Source: Methylococcaceae bacterium (GTDB lineage: Bacteria > Pseudomonadota > Gammaproteobacteria > Methylococcales > Methylomonadaceae). From it: 64,000 bases of DNA. The translations under genes and the position numbers were made by a program. Position 1 is the first letter of the stretch, and every line of letters starts with the position of its first letter. Location: assembly GCA_016715325.1 (NCBI GenBank), contig JADKAL010000001.1:372001-436000 (forward strand). The letters are read 5' to 3'. Positions 18,273 to 27,858 of this stretch are shown one piece after another. Below the pieces are notes generated by a model that worked only from the letters and a program-made list of their open reading frames with translations, was not told the origin of the DNA and searched no databases.

Positions 18273-19814
18273 TCACTTGGAGAATGTTGACTCCGCAACT
18301 TCATCGCTTTTTACTATAGGTTGGTCTAATATCAACGACAACCATTTTTCCGCCGATTTTTGATGCGTGTAGAGAATGCTATTTGGAAATATTCCGAATG
18401 CGAGAACGAGCAAAGCAGGTCCGCATAATAAGATAAATTCCCGGCGGCGTAAGTCCCTGCACTGACGGACGGTTTGAAGGATGATGGGACCGAAAAATGC
18501 TTTTCGAGTGAAATCGAGCATGTAGGCAGCACTTAAAACCGCCGCCGAAATTGCAGCAATCCCGAGACTGGGGTGTGCTTCTAACGCACTTATAATCAGT
18601 AACAATTCGGCAGGAAAACCGTTCGTTCCTGGCATGCCGATACTGGCAAGCACGAAAATAAAATAAAAGCAGGTTAGTTTGGGCATGACCTTAGCGAGAC
18701 CGCCCATATGTAAATAGTCAGTGCTGCCTAGGCGGTGCTGGATAAAACCGGCAATCAACATCAACGAACTAGCGACTATTGTAAAATTAAACAACTGGAA
18801 CACAGCGCCCTGTATGCCTTGCATATTTAATGCGCTGACGCCGACAATAACTAATCCGATATGGCTAATGCTGGCATAGGCTAATAAGCGACGAAGATTC
18901 GATTGATTCAAAGCATTTAATGCTCCGTAGATAAGCGTAATAGCGCCTAGAACACCCAAGAGCCAACTATATTCCACTGCAGCGGAAGGCGCTAACGGCA
19001 TGGCAAAACGGATAATTCCGTAGCCGCCTAATTTCAATCCGGTCAATAAAGCGGCAACTTGCGGAGAGCCTTCCATTGTTACGGTCGGCATCCAGGTATG
19101 AAACGGGAAAAGCGGCGTTTTGACGGCAAAACCCAGTAAGAAAAGTAAAAATACAATGCCTTGATACTCATCCGGCAAAGCTTTTTCAAGCAAAAGCGGC
19201 AGGTTAAAAACCAATCCGACATTGTTGGCGGTTGGCGGCGACTCGGATTTAATCGCTAAAATGACGATACCCATCAATAAAGCCGCACCGCCGAATAACA
19301 TAAATAATGTGTATTTAACGGCTGCCGTTCGCCGATGCGGGCCGACGCCCCACAAACCGATTAGAAAGAAGATAGGGGGTAAAGTCAGTTCCCAGAATAA
19401 AAAAAACAACACCAAATCCAATGCAGTGAATACGCCCATCGTAATGCCTTCCAACGCCAGGAGCAGTGCGTAATGAAAGGCTTGCATATGCTGAATCGAA
19501 TTCCATGATGCAATAATCGCCATCAGCGTGACGAATGCCGACATCGGGAAAAAAAGCACCGAGATACCGTCAATACCAAGCAAATATTCCACGCCCAATC
19601 CGGGTATCCAGTTATGACGTTCGATAAGTTGAAAGTCGGCATTTTCAGGGTTGAAACAATACCAAACCCATAATGCACACAGTAATTCGATAATCGCAAT
19701 CCCCACGGCAATGTTTCTTGCACGAAGAATATTACCGGCAAAGCCGGTCGCTATTGCTCCCAGCAATGGAAACAAGATTTGAAAACTGAGCAAAGGAAGA
19801 TTTTCAGTATTCAA
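18273..19814 (-). CDS. NuoM-like proton-conducting antiporter subunit (distal)
   Basis: 513-residue polytopic membrane protein of the Proton_antipo_M family, last gene of the DAB-like operon. Signatures: FWELTLPPIFFLIGLWG with the membrane glutamate, and FPFHTWMPTVTMEGSPQVAA followed by GLKLGGYGIIRF with the membrane lysine; both acidic and basic channel residues seem kept. It starts at a TTG (19814) that overlaps the preceding stop by four bases (TTGA), with AAGGGAA upstream; no nearby ATG gives a better start. No other complex I subunits (NuoA-J) are nearby, so it belongs to a carbon-uptake or ion-coupled assembly rather than respiratory complex I. Confidence 0.88.
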   Translation of the reverse strand: MNTENLPLLSFQILFPLLGAIATGFAGNILRARNIAVGIAIIELLCALWVWYCFNPENADFQLIERHNWIPGLGVEYLLGIDGISVLFFPMSAFVTLMAIIASWNSIQHMQAFHYALLLALEGITMGVFTALDLVLFFLFWELTLPPIFFLIGLWGVGPHRRTAAVKYTLFMLFGGAALLMGIVILAIKSESPPTANNVGLVFNLPLLLEKALPDEYQGIVFLLFLLGFAVKTPLFPFHTWMPTVTMEGSPQVAALLTGLKLGGYGIIRFAMPLAPSAAVEYSWLLGVLGAITLIYGALNALNQSNLRRLLAYASISHIGLVIVGVSALNMQGIQGAVFQLFNFTIVASSLMLIAGFIQHRLGSTDYLHMGGLAKVMPKLTCFYFIFVLASIGMPGTNGFPAELLLIISALEAHPSLGIAAISAAVLSAAYMLDFTRKAFFGPIILQTVRQCRDLRRREFILLCGPALLVLAFGIFPNSILYTHQKSAEKWLSLILDQPIVKSDEVAESTFSK

Positions 19815-21388
19815 TCGGAAGTTCCCTTGTTATGCGGTTCTTCAGAATCATTCGGAAATTCAATTTCACTCGATTGAGAGCTATGAAAAGGATATTGGCT
19901 TACCAATTCAGTAACATCCTTATCGATTAAGTTTAATAAAGGCATTGAATTAAGGCCGGTACCGATATGCAAACCGCAAATAATAACTGCAATAAGCCGT
20001 TGCTGGATAATAGATTTGTTGTTTTCATGAGAATGAAAAGATCGTTTAGACTTTGCCAAAAACATACGCTGAAAAGCCCAAAGTAGGAAGCCTGCGGCGA
20101 GTACATGGCCTGTAAGAATGGTGATTGCAATTCCCCATTCATGCTCTTCAATGACGCCTTCAAGCAGAAGATGACCGGCATCGAATCCCAGAGAACCGGG
20201 CATAATCATGGTGCTTAATGCAGTAATTAAAAATAATAAAGCGAGTGTAGTATGACTGTCGAACAAATCACCGAGGCGGGGAATTATTGCGGTGTTTATT
20301 TGTTCGTAGATAAGACTGATACTAAATAACATCCCCACTGCGGCTAATCCATAAACTAACGACAGTAATAACGTACCTTCCAAGCCATGCTCATTAAAGC
20401 TGAATAGGCCGAATACGAGCATTCCGGTTTGACTAATCGACGCAAAGGCAAGCAAACGATAGGCATTGTTTTGCATAAAAGCTAATAATGCGCCGTAAAA
20501 AATACTGATTAGACAGAGAATTAAGACGAAGTCGGACCATTGCTCGGCGACGCCCGGTACGAGGGGAAAGATGAAACGAATCATGGCGTAAACACCGAGT
20601 TTTATACCGATAATTAAAACCGATACGGCGGTTAATTTGCTTTGTTCAGTTAAAATCGGCAGCCAGCCATGAAAAGGAAATAAAGGAATTCTAATGGCAA
20701 AACCGTAAAACAGCAGGACGAAAATTAAAGTTTCGTCGTGTAAATAGGCGTTATTGTTTTTTAACGTTAATAAATCGAAGGTTAACTCGTGCTCCGAATC
20801 GATCAAACCGAACGCTAATAATAAAAAACCGCACAGCGTCATGAACAAACTGGCACCGAAAAATTGGAAAAGCCTGACGACTAAGTGCCGCTTTTTTTGG
20901 TCTAATCCCGATTCTTTAATGGCAAAAAGGATGGGGACTAATTCCACGACAGTCAATAACCAGAACTGAAGCACATTTAAGGCGCAAAACGCTGCAATGA
21001 GTGTCGCTTCGTATCCGAGCACACAAGCGATCAAGCGACCGTTTCCAGTGCTTCGGGTTGCAGAAAGATAAATCAGCACCAAAAAAGCCGAACAGCAAAT
21101 GAGCGGGAGAAATAAGATGTTAAGTCCGTCCACCCCTACGCTGTAATTTAATCCGAATAAACTGAAGTGCTCGGCGAATTGAATGCCTGTGTTGTTGTCG
21201 TCAAATTTCAGCAGAAGATATAGACTGAGTGCAAGGTTTAGTAAAGCTGCCAAAAAGCCGAGTCCGGTCCTTAAACGGATTGAGCTTAATTTTAAAACGC
21301 CTATCATGGCGGCGAGCGGAATGATTGTTATGGCGCTCAACAAAGGAATGCCAATCGACTCGGACCAAAGGGATACCGGTGTGATCAT
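19811..21388 (-). CDS. Divergent NuoM/NuoN-like antiporter subunit
   Basis: 525-residue membrane protein with about 13-14 helices of the Proton_antipo_M family, more divergent than the flanking copies. The second-half motif LFPFHGWLPILTEQSK plus GIKLGVYAMIRFIFPL is present. The first-half glutamate motif is weaker (VVELVPILFAI). The hydrophilic C-terminal tail (about residues 490-525, ending EPHNKGTSD) is unlike NuoM. The ATG at 21388 is five bases past the preceding stop; the end overlaps the next gene by four bases. It is translationally coupled in the operon. Confidence 0.85.
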   Translation of the reverse strand: MITPVSLWSESIGIPLLSAITIIPLAAMIGVLKLSSIRLRTGLGFLAALLNLALSLYLLLKFDDNNTGIQFAEHFSLFGLNYSVGVDGLNILFLPLICCSAFLVLIYLSATRSTGNGRLIACVLGYEATLIAAFCALNVLQFWLLTVVELVPILFAIKESGLDQKKRHLVVRLFQFFGASLFMTLCGFLLLAFGLIDSEHELTFDLLTLKNNNAYLHDETLIFVLLFYGFAIRIPLFPFHGWLPILTEQSKLTAVSVLIIGIKLGVYAMIRFIFPLVPGVAEQWSDFVLILCLISIFYGALLAFMQNNAYRLLAFASISQTGMLVFGLFSFNEHGLEGTLLLSLVYGLAAVGMLFSISLIYEQINTAIIPRLGDLFDSHTTLALLFLITALSTMIMPGSLGFDAGHLLLEGVIEEHEWGIAITILTGHVLAAGFLLWAFQRMFLAKSKRSFHSHENNKSIIQQRLIAVIICGLHIGTGLNSMPLLNLIDKDVTELVSQYPFHSSQSSEIEFPNDSEEPHNKGTSD

Positions 21389-21392
21389 AAAT

Positions 21393-22955
21393 TCAAAAAG
21401 CCACCAACAGGGTAATAAAAACCAGTAAAACCAAGTAGCGTGGCCTCAGTACTTGGATTTCGAATTTGTTAGCCAAGTGTCCGATATGACGTCCGAAATC
21501 CAGAGTGTCTTTACCCATTCCTTGTAATACCAAGCGATCTTCGAACCAGTGGACTAAACCGGCAATCCAGTTGGTTATTGCGGCAACAAATCCTGTGCCG
21601 TTGACAAACTGACTGTTACGCGTGTCCAGACGGGCACTGAGCAAGTTTTCTTCAAATGCAGCTAAGGAAGAAACGACGCTGATTGCCGGTGCGGGTATAC
21701 CCATTAGGCGATCGACTACATTGTCGTCGAAATAGCTAAGGTCGCGCGCCAAATGCCGGACCGGTTTAACAAGTGCCCAGTCGGTAAGCTGTTCTATCCA
21801 AAAGCGTTGTAACGATGCGATGAAGAGCCAGCGATGGTTTTCGAAGGCTGGTTTGAATGTTTTTATCGGTATATCTTTCGTGTTAAATATTAACGACGGC
21901 GCGGTTAATAAAAGGTAACAGCGAACAATCGCATGAGCGGAAAGATGCCAGCTTGCCAGTTGCCAGAAACCCAACCCGCATTCCAAAAACATCAGGCCCA
22001 ATTGCCCGGACGTAGCAAATACTTGGGAGCTTTTTACGTCGGATTGTGTCAATCCTGAAACATAACTGTAAATAGCAGTAGTAGCGCCGGAAAATATTAG
22101 TAACCCGAGCGCTAAGTAGCTTTGGCTGATTAAAGGTTCAAGCAAAATGATCAGATACACACCGGAATGAATCATGATAGCGCCGTAAAATGCGGCGCTT
22201 GAAGGCGTGGGACCTTCCATTGCTCTTGCAAGCCAAGGAGAGAAGGGCAGTTGTGCGGATTTTGTTAAGGCCGCGATCACAAAACAAAGCGCAATCGAAG
22301 CCGTTTCACCTTTACTTAAATCGGCAACTGATTTATTAATATCCGACCAATTCAAGCTTTCAACCCAAGCATAACTTAATCCAATGCCCAAAATAAATCC
22401 GGCGTCTCCAATCCGGTTAGTGACAAAGACACGGGTTGCATTTGCGGCGGCTACCGGTCGGGCGTAAGCATAACCGATTAACAAGTAAGAACACAGTCCG
22501 GCAATTTCCCAGCCGACAAAAGTACCTAGCGCATTGCCCGAAAGCACCAGCATTAGCATGGCGGATGAAAATAAACTCAGGATAAAAAAGAAGCGATGAA
22601 AGCCGATTTCCCGGTGCATGTAGTTTGCCGAGAAACGGGTAATAACCAGTAAAAGTAGCGAAAAAATGGCAGCTAATTTGATATTGAACCCGCTAGTTAT
22701 AAAGCGATAATCGATTTTCAATTTGTCGCTGTCCAGCCATAGACCAAGAATAAGCTCGCCATTTTTTTTGTGTAAATAATCGGCTCCTAATAAAGTTAGC
22801 GACAGTAAACACGCCATGCTTATCGTCCAGGCGGCAGTCACTGACGTAAAAGATTCATGGGCTTCGCCTTTGATAAGGTCGAAAAGTTGTCCGATGCCGA
22901 TAATAATGGCGGCAGTCAATGGCATAAGTGGTATCAATACGATCAGTGCATCCAT
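21393..22955 (-). CDS. dabB: NuoL-like subunit, DabB candidate
   Basis: 520-residue NuoL/MrpA-like membrane protein. It carries VGWEIAGLCSYLLIGYAYARP, typical of the NuoL N-terminal half, and QLPFSPWLARAMEGPTPSSA for the second channel. It is shorter than NuoL (about 610), lacking the long lateral helix. Known DAB systems pair DabA with exactly such a NuoL-like partner, and this gene directly follows dabA. A TTG at 22964 overlaps dabA, but the ATG at 22955 four bases inside gives a typical N-terminus (MDALIVLIPLMPL) and is preferred. Confidence 0.85.
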   Translation of the reverse strand: MDALIVLIPLMPLTAAIIIGIGQLFDLIKGEAHESFTSVTAAWTISMACLLSLTLLGADYLHKKNGELILGLWLDSDKLKIDYRFITSGFNIKLAAIFSLLLLVITRFSANYMHREIGFHRFFFILSLFSSAMLMLVLSGNALGTFVGWEIAGLCSYLLIGYAYARPVAAANATRVFVTNRIGDAGFILGIGLSYAWVESLNWSDINKSVADLSKGETASIALCFVIAALTKSAQLPFSPWLARAMEGPTPSSAAFYGAIMIHSGVYLIILLEPLISQSYLALGLLIFSGATTAIYSYVSGLTQSDVKSSQVFATSGQLGLMFLECGLGFWQLASWHLSAHAIVRCYLLLTAPSLIFNTKDIPIKTFKPAFENHRWLFIASLQRFWIEQLTDWALVKPVRHLARDLSYFDDNVVDRLMGIPAPAISVVSSLAAFEENLLSARLDTRNSQFVNGTGFVAAITNWIAGLVHWFEDRLVLQGMGKDTLDFGRHIGHLANKFEIQVLRPRYLVLLVFITLLVAF

Positions 22956-22956
22956 T

Positions 22957-25900
22957 TCAGGCAAATTTCAACATAGGTTGTTTGATAAGAACGGGGGCTA
23001 CCGGCAGTGTTTGGCTGCGGTAGCAATCCGTTGATTTTTCGAAAAGCGGGAGTTCTTTCGGTTCAGCATGCCAAGAGACAAAGCCTTTGCCGCGTTCAAA
23101 AATGAATAGCTCACCCGTATCAGGGTCGATGGCGCTTAAGAGTATCCAGCCGCCTGCTATCAGCTCTCTTAAGCTTTCTTGCCGGGCGTAAATTTGTTCG
23201 AGGATGGTTGTTTTTGTTTCGACTACCAATTGCAAACGCATGGCTTCATGGATTTCGATCATCTGGCTGGGAAGGCCGGTTCGCAGGTCGCTGCTTGTGC
23301 CTTCCATTACGCCAAACAATCCAACGATATTGTGCGGCACTTTCGTTCCGCAGCCGAAGCGGTCGTTATTGACGGTTGAAAAGTAATATTCCAGGTTAAT
23401 GCCCGCCCCGACCGGGCCGACATTAAGCAGAATGCCTTCGACAATTTTGCCGTCGGGATCTTGCGTCGGATCATAGGAAATTAAAAACACACGGCGGTCG
23501 AAGAATGCGCCTTGACTGACGGCGCGCCTACCGATGATTGCAGCGGCATTCGTGGCATGACCCAACTCAGGCCGAGCTTGAGAAAAATCGGTCGCACGCT
23601 CTTCGATGTGGTCGAGTGCTTCTTTTAAATTCGGATTTCGCGGGGCGGAAGCCAATCTTCGGCATCTTTCATGCGCAGAAAGATATTGTGCTCGGCGCAG
23701 TTGCTCCTGCAACTTTTTGAATGCAGGTCGGCGATTATTGGGAATTTCGTCCTGATCGTACCAAGCTATTTCTTCGTTACATGTGTTGTGTTCGGCACCG
23801 ACAAACCAGCTCTCGTCAGGTATGTGGATACCGCGATCAGCCAGTCCTTTTCTAACTTCAGGTCGATTAGCCATCGCAGCAAACAATCTCGCATTGGGTC
23901 CGCCGTGCCTTCCACTGCAGGCGCCGCAATCGTAGGCGGCAAGATGCGGATTATTTTGGCTGATGGAACCATGTCCCATAAGAACTATAATCTCTGAAAA
24001 ACCATAAGTCAGACCTGTATTCCTTAAAAAACCGGCGATACGGTCGATTTGTTCGGCTTCAGTAAATCCCAGCTTCGGCAGTGCTGGTGTTGCAACGGTT
24101 ACGTTGTCAGTCGAGGTAAATAACAATTTCGTCTTTACGTTGGACATCAATCCGTTAGTGATTTTTGCGAACCAACATTCTTGGACTTTTGGCATAAATG
24201 ATTTCGCCAATATTCCCAGTAGAGTGATCGGCGCAATCGCTATCAGAATCAATTCAGATAAGAGCAGGTGCTTTCTTAAATCATGATGAATGAGCCTGGA
24301 AAAAAATTGGCTGAGCTTTCTTCTCTTTTGATGCTTGCGCAGTGCTCTTTCATTCTCTTCACTCGGTTGTTCCCTAACTTCATGGGAAGGGGTTACCACA
24401 ATTGGACATAACGATGTTACGCGTTCGTCATCAAGGCCTTTATAATTCATGGCGACACCGAAAAAGCCAGCGGCGCCTAAGGTTTCAATTGCAGGATCGA
24501 GTTCTTCGAGATGCCTTCTAAAGCTCTCTTCGCGGTCATCCATGCAAAAAACGATTTGCGAAACCGGACTTGTCTCCCGCTTCGCCCATCGGCCTCGTTG
24601 ATAGTTGGCGCGTAAGGCTAAAAACAGTTCTTCCCGGTAATGCCGCTCATAGGCGAGCAGCCATATCTGGCGGCGCTGCTTGGGGTTGAATTCGTTCAAA
24701 ATAGCCGACAGCTTTAATAATCCCGGTTTTCCAAGTTTCAGGATATGCTTTCCGTTTAATCCCAAATGTTGGCTTAAGCGGAATAAGCGCCAAGTCGTAT
24801 TATTTACGGTACTATCCGCTGGTTTATCTGCCATCGGGCTGACTTGCCACGTATAGATTAAATCCGCCAGATGTTGCCAATCGGAGCGACATTGTCGTTC
24901 CGAACCTGAACGGATGACCAACAATTCGGTTTGTTGGTTGAGGTATTCGGGCAAATTACCTTGGTATAAGTGCTGGCGTACGACAAATTCGGATAAATTT
25001 TTACTGAAATAACTTTGCAAACTCCCTAATCGGGCTTCGCATTTCCAAATATCCCGGCAGACTTGGTTTAACCAAAGGCGGTCTAAGGTTAAGCGGATTG
25101 CCAAATAATCCGCTAAAGAGGGTATTACCTCATTCGCCGTATAGTAGTTGGGATGCTGTTGCCGCCAATTAATCATTCCCGCCCAGCCCGGAATTTCGAG
25201 GGCTAAACGTTGCAAATAGCCTGCCCATTGAGGTTGCGGTAATTCAAAATATTCCAACTGCATAATGATGTTATCAACGGCATCATCAGGCAGTTCAGCC
25301 ATGATTTGCGGCCAATCCGGCAATTCATGAAGGAAAGGGTAAGCATCGTACCGAGCGATAGTCCGCCATGCACCATAAAGTCCTAGTCGACTGCATTCCG
25401 GTAATTGCCATGCCGCAACGCCTTCGTCCAGCGCCGATGCGCAAAGCCGGATCAATTGCGGGCGGATGTCATCCAAAACGTCTTTTCCGCTTAAAGCGAA
25501 AATAACATTACGCAAGCTAATCGTCTTACCTAACTCGTTAAATAGGTTGTGTAATGCCGATTGCGCCAATTCCTGCGTATGTTGATGAACGGATGAAGTG
25601 AGCCGGTTTGTCTCCAGCCATCGTTCGGTTTGTTCTAGCGACAAGTCTAGCATCGTTTCCGGGTGCATAGCCTCGTGGCGTTGTTCCAGTTGGCTGCAAA
25701 GGGTTTTCCAGAGCTGTCTGATAGGGTTTCGACCCTCTATTGTTTCGGAATTTAAAAGCTTTTGACGGATGATAATAGGGACATCGGCTTGAACGCTATC
25801 CAGTGCTGAAAGCTCTTCGATATGCCAATTCAGTTGGCTTAGGCTGATACCTTCAAGATCGTAAATCAGCGCAATTCGATAAATATCCTTATAAAAAATG

Positions 25901-26235
25901 GCTGTTCCGTCCAAAGTGCAAACGATTTCGTCGTGCTTTAATTCCGGTATTTGAGTCAAGGCTGCGATCAGGTCGTCGTAGTTAATACGCCCCTGACGAT
26001 AGAACTCCCGGTTTTTTTCTTCAGGATGATAGGCGCAGATACCGGTCAGTTTTTCAGCTTCTTCTAATGCTTCTTCAAACGGCAAGTGTTGAAAACCGTG
26101 AAGCGTATTGTGATGAACGAAATCCTGTATCGGCGCTTGAGCAGGTAGAACGTGATCCAAATGCGCTATCGTTTCAATAATGACATCGCGTTTATTTAGG
26201 TTTCTACATTCATGATCTTGATTAGTTATCGACAT
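22957..26235 (-). CDS. dabA: DabA: DUF2309 zinc protein of the dissolved inorganic carbon accumulation system
   Basis: 1092-residue DUF2309/UPF0753 protein. Family knowledge: DabA is a beta-carbonic-anhydrase-like zinc protein that, with the NuoL-like DabB, drives energy-coupled CO2/bicarbonate accumulation. All four zinc and active-site positions known from the Halothiobacillus protein are present with the right spacing: C564 and D566 in VFCMDDREE, H755 in GHGS and C770 in YDCGAC, the last two exactly 15 apart. It is longer than the roughly 830-residue prototype; the extra length is mainly N-terminal. The ATG at 26235 is preferred to the TTG at 26241. Two bases separate it from the upstream nuoM-like stop. 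Confidence 0.93.
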   Translation of the reverse strand: MSITNQDHECRNLNKRDVIIETIAHLDHVLPAQAPIQDFVHHNTLHGFQHLPFEEALEEAEKLTGICAYHPEEKNREFYRQGRINYDDLIAALTQIPELKHDEIVCTLDGTAIFYKDIYRIALIYDLEGISLSQLNWHIEELSALDSVQADVPIIIRQKLLNSETIEGRNPIRQLWKTLCSQLEQRHEAMHPETMLDLSLEQTERWLETNRLTSSVHQHTQELAQSALHNLFNELGKTISLRNVIFALSGKDVLDDIRPQLIRLCASALDEGVAAWQLPECSRLGLYGAWRTIARYDAYPFLHELPDWPQIMAELPDDAVDNIIMQLEYFELPQPQWAGYLQRLALEIPGWAGMINWRQQHPNYYTANEVIPSLADYLAIRLTLDRLWLNQVCRDIWKCEARLGSLQSYFSKNLSEFVVRQHLYQGNLPEYLNQQTELLVIRSGSERQCRSDWQHLADLIYTWQVSPMADKPADSTVNNTTWRLFRLSQHLGLNGKHILKLGKPGLLKLSAILNEFNPKQRRQIWLLAYERHYREELFLALRANYQRGRWAKRETSPVSQIVFCMDDREESFRRHLEELDPAIETLGAAGFFGVAMNYKGLDDERVTSLCPIVVTPSHEVREQPSEENERALRKHQKRRKLSQFFSRLIHHDLRKHLLLSELILIAIAPITLLGILAKSFMPKVQECWFAKITNGLMSNVKTKLLFTSTDNVTVATPALPKLGFTEAEQIDRIAGFLRNTGLTYGFSEIIVLMGHGSISQNNPHLAAYDCGACSGRHGGPNARLFAAMANRPEVRKGLADRGIHIPDESWFVGAEHNTCNEEIAWYDQDEIPNNRRPAFKKLQEQLRRAQYLSAHERCRRLASAPRNPNLKEALDHIEERATDFSQARPELGHATNAAAIIGRRAVSQGAFFDRRVFLISYDPTQDPDGKIVEGILLNVGPVGAGINLEYYFSTVNNDRFGCGTKVPHNIVGLFGVMEGTSSDLRTGLPSQMIEIHEAMRLQLVVETKTTILEQIYARQESLRELIAGGWILLSAIDPDTGELFIFERGKGFVSWHAEPKELPLFEKSTDCYRSQTLPVAPVLIKQPMLKFA

Positions 26236-26237
26236 AA

Positions 26238-27707
26238 TCAATCCGAAACCGTTGCTTCCTGATGAATGAGTTGTGTAATCGTGGATGCCGACAGATCGAT
26301 TAATGGCGCAGGAAACAAACCGAAAAGTACAATTCCCGATACCAAAATCCCCGTCGCAATTAATTCGGATGTGTGCAGATCGGCGATCTGTTGTAACTGC
26401 GGACGAACAGGACCGGTAAATAATAGGGTAATGGTTCTAATCGAATAAGCCGCGCTGATTAAAATGGTGAGACTGAAGAAGATCATCCAACCTTCCCATT
26501 CTTGAAAACCGCCTATTAATGTATGAAGCTCGGCAATAAAACCGACAGTACCGGGTAAACCCATCGCAGCAAACAGCGTTAATGTCATGAAAATCGCAAA
26601 ACGCGGCATGACTTGAATCAATGAGCTGTAGTCTTGGATATTTCGTGTGTGTGTCCGTTCATACAACAAACCGACCAGCAGAAACATGGCGCCTGCAATT
26701 AAACCATGCGCCGTCATTTGCAGAACTGCGCCTTGCAGTCCTATTTCATTGAGTGTCGCAATACCCAGCAACACAATGCCCATATGGCTCAAGGAAGAAT
26801 AAGCCACCATCGCTTTTAAATCGGTCTGCCGCCAAGCCAATAAGCCGCCGTAAATCATGCCGAACAATGCTAAAAAAACCAGCAAGGGCTGCAAAACGAT
26901 AGCCGCTTCCGGCAGCATGGTGATTGCGCGAATTAAGCCGTAAGAACCCATTTTAAGCAGAATGCCGGAGAGCAGAATACTAATCGGGCTTGGCGCTTCA
27001 ACATGCGCTAGCGGCAGCCAGCCGTGTAGCGGAAAAATAGGCAGTTTGACGCCGAAACCTAACAAGAAGCCGAGAAGAGCGAGTATTTGTTGATACTCGG
27101 GCATTTGTTTTGCGGCTAAAGACATCTCGCTCATCAAGGTACCGTGTCCGGGGACATGCTGATAGATGGCAATCATGCTCAGCAGCATGAACACCGAGCC
27201 GCCCATCGTGTACAAGACAAAATTAAGGCTGGCGGCATGCCGTTTTTGACCGCCCCAGCGGTTGATCAGAAAAAATAACGGCGTTAATGTAAGTTCCCAA
27301 AAAATATAAAAAATAGACCAATCTTGAGCAAGAAAAACGCCCAGCATCCCGAATTCTAGCGCAAGAACGCAAATGTAATAACCCTTAATCCATTCAGTTA
27401 ACTTAATGGAGGCCAAAACGGTAATACAACTGAGAAGCGTAGCTAACGCTAAAAGCGGTGCGGATACCCCGTCAACGCCTAACGCATAGGCGCTGCCTAA
27501 TTTAGGGTTTAGAACAAAATATTCGGTAAATTGAAGATCAGCCGATTGATTATCGAAAATGGCAATCAATCGGCAGCTCACTAGAAAAGAGAGCAATGCA
27601 AAGATGTTTGCTAACCAGCGGATGAGCTTAAAATGCTGGCTGGGTAAAAAGGTAATAATCAACGCCCCAATCGCCGGTGTCCAAAGTAGAACGCTGAGTA
27701 TTCCCAT
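26238..27707 (-). CDS. NuoM-like antiporter subunit, first gene of the DAB-like operon
   Basis: 489-residue NuoM homologue. Channel motifs are intact: FWELTLTPLFFLINRWGG with the membrane glutamate, and PIFPLHGWLPLAHVEAPSP followed by GILLKMGSYGLIR with the lysine. The start is ATG 27707. It leads an apparently single transcript of five genes: nuoM-like, dabA, nuoL-like, nuoM/N-like, nuoM-like. The gene is close in character to true complex I NuoM, yet no other complex I genes are in the window. The 150 bases upstream should hold the operon promoter. Confidence 0.88.
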   Translation of the reverse strand: MGILSVLLWTPAIGALIITFLPSQHFKLIRWLANIFALLSFLVSCRLIAIFDNQSADLQFTEYFVLNPKLGSAYALGVDGVSAPLLALATLLSCITVLASIKLTEWIKGYYICVLALEFGMLGVFLAQDWSIFYIFWELTLTPLFFLINRWGGQKRHAASLNFVLYTMGGSVFMLLSMIAIYQHVPGHGTLMSEMSLAAKQMPEYQQILALLGFLLGFGVKLPIFPLHGWLPLAHVEAPSPISILLSGILLKMGSYGLIRAITMLPEAAIVLQPLLVFLALFGMIYGGLLAWRQTDLKAMVAYSSLSHMGIVLLGIATLNEIGLQGAVLQMTAHGLIAGAMFLLVGLLYERTHTRNIQDYSSLIQVMPRFAIFMTLTLFAAMGLPGTVGFIAELHTLIGGFQEWEGWMIFFSLTILISAAYSIRTITLLFTGPVRPQLQQIADLHTSELIATGILVSGIVLFGLFPAPLIDLSASTITQLIHQEATVSD

Positions 27708-27858
27708 CTTTTTGCGAGTTGATAATGCTATAAGTGATTTTTGTTAATAAGCATCATAATTGAACTTTAACATATGATCCAGAGCGGAATCTTATGTCGT
27801 TATAAAAGGAGTCGAATTATCGGCTCCATTGAACATACTTAAACGCTACAAATCGTAA

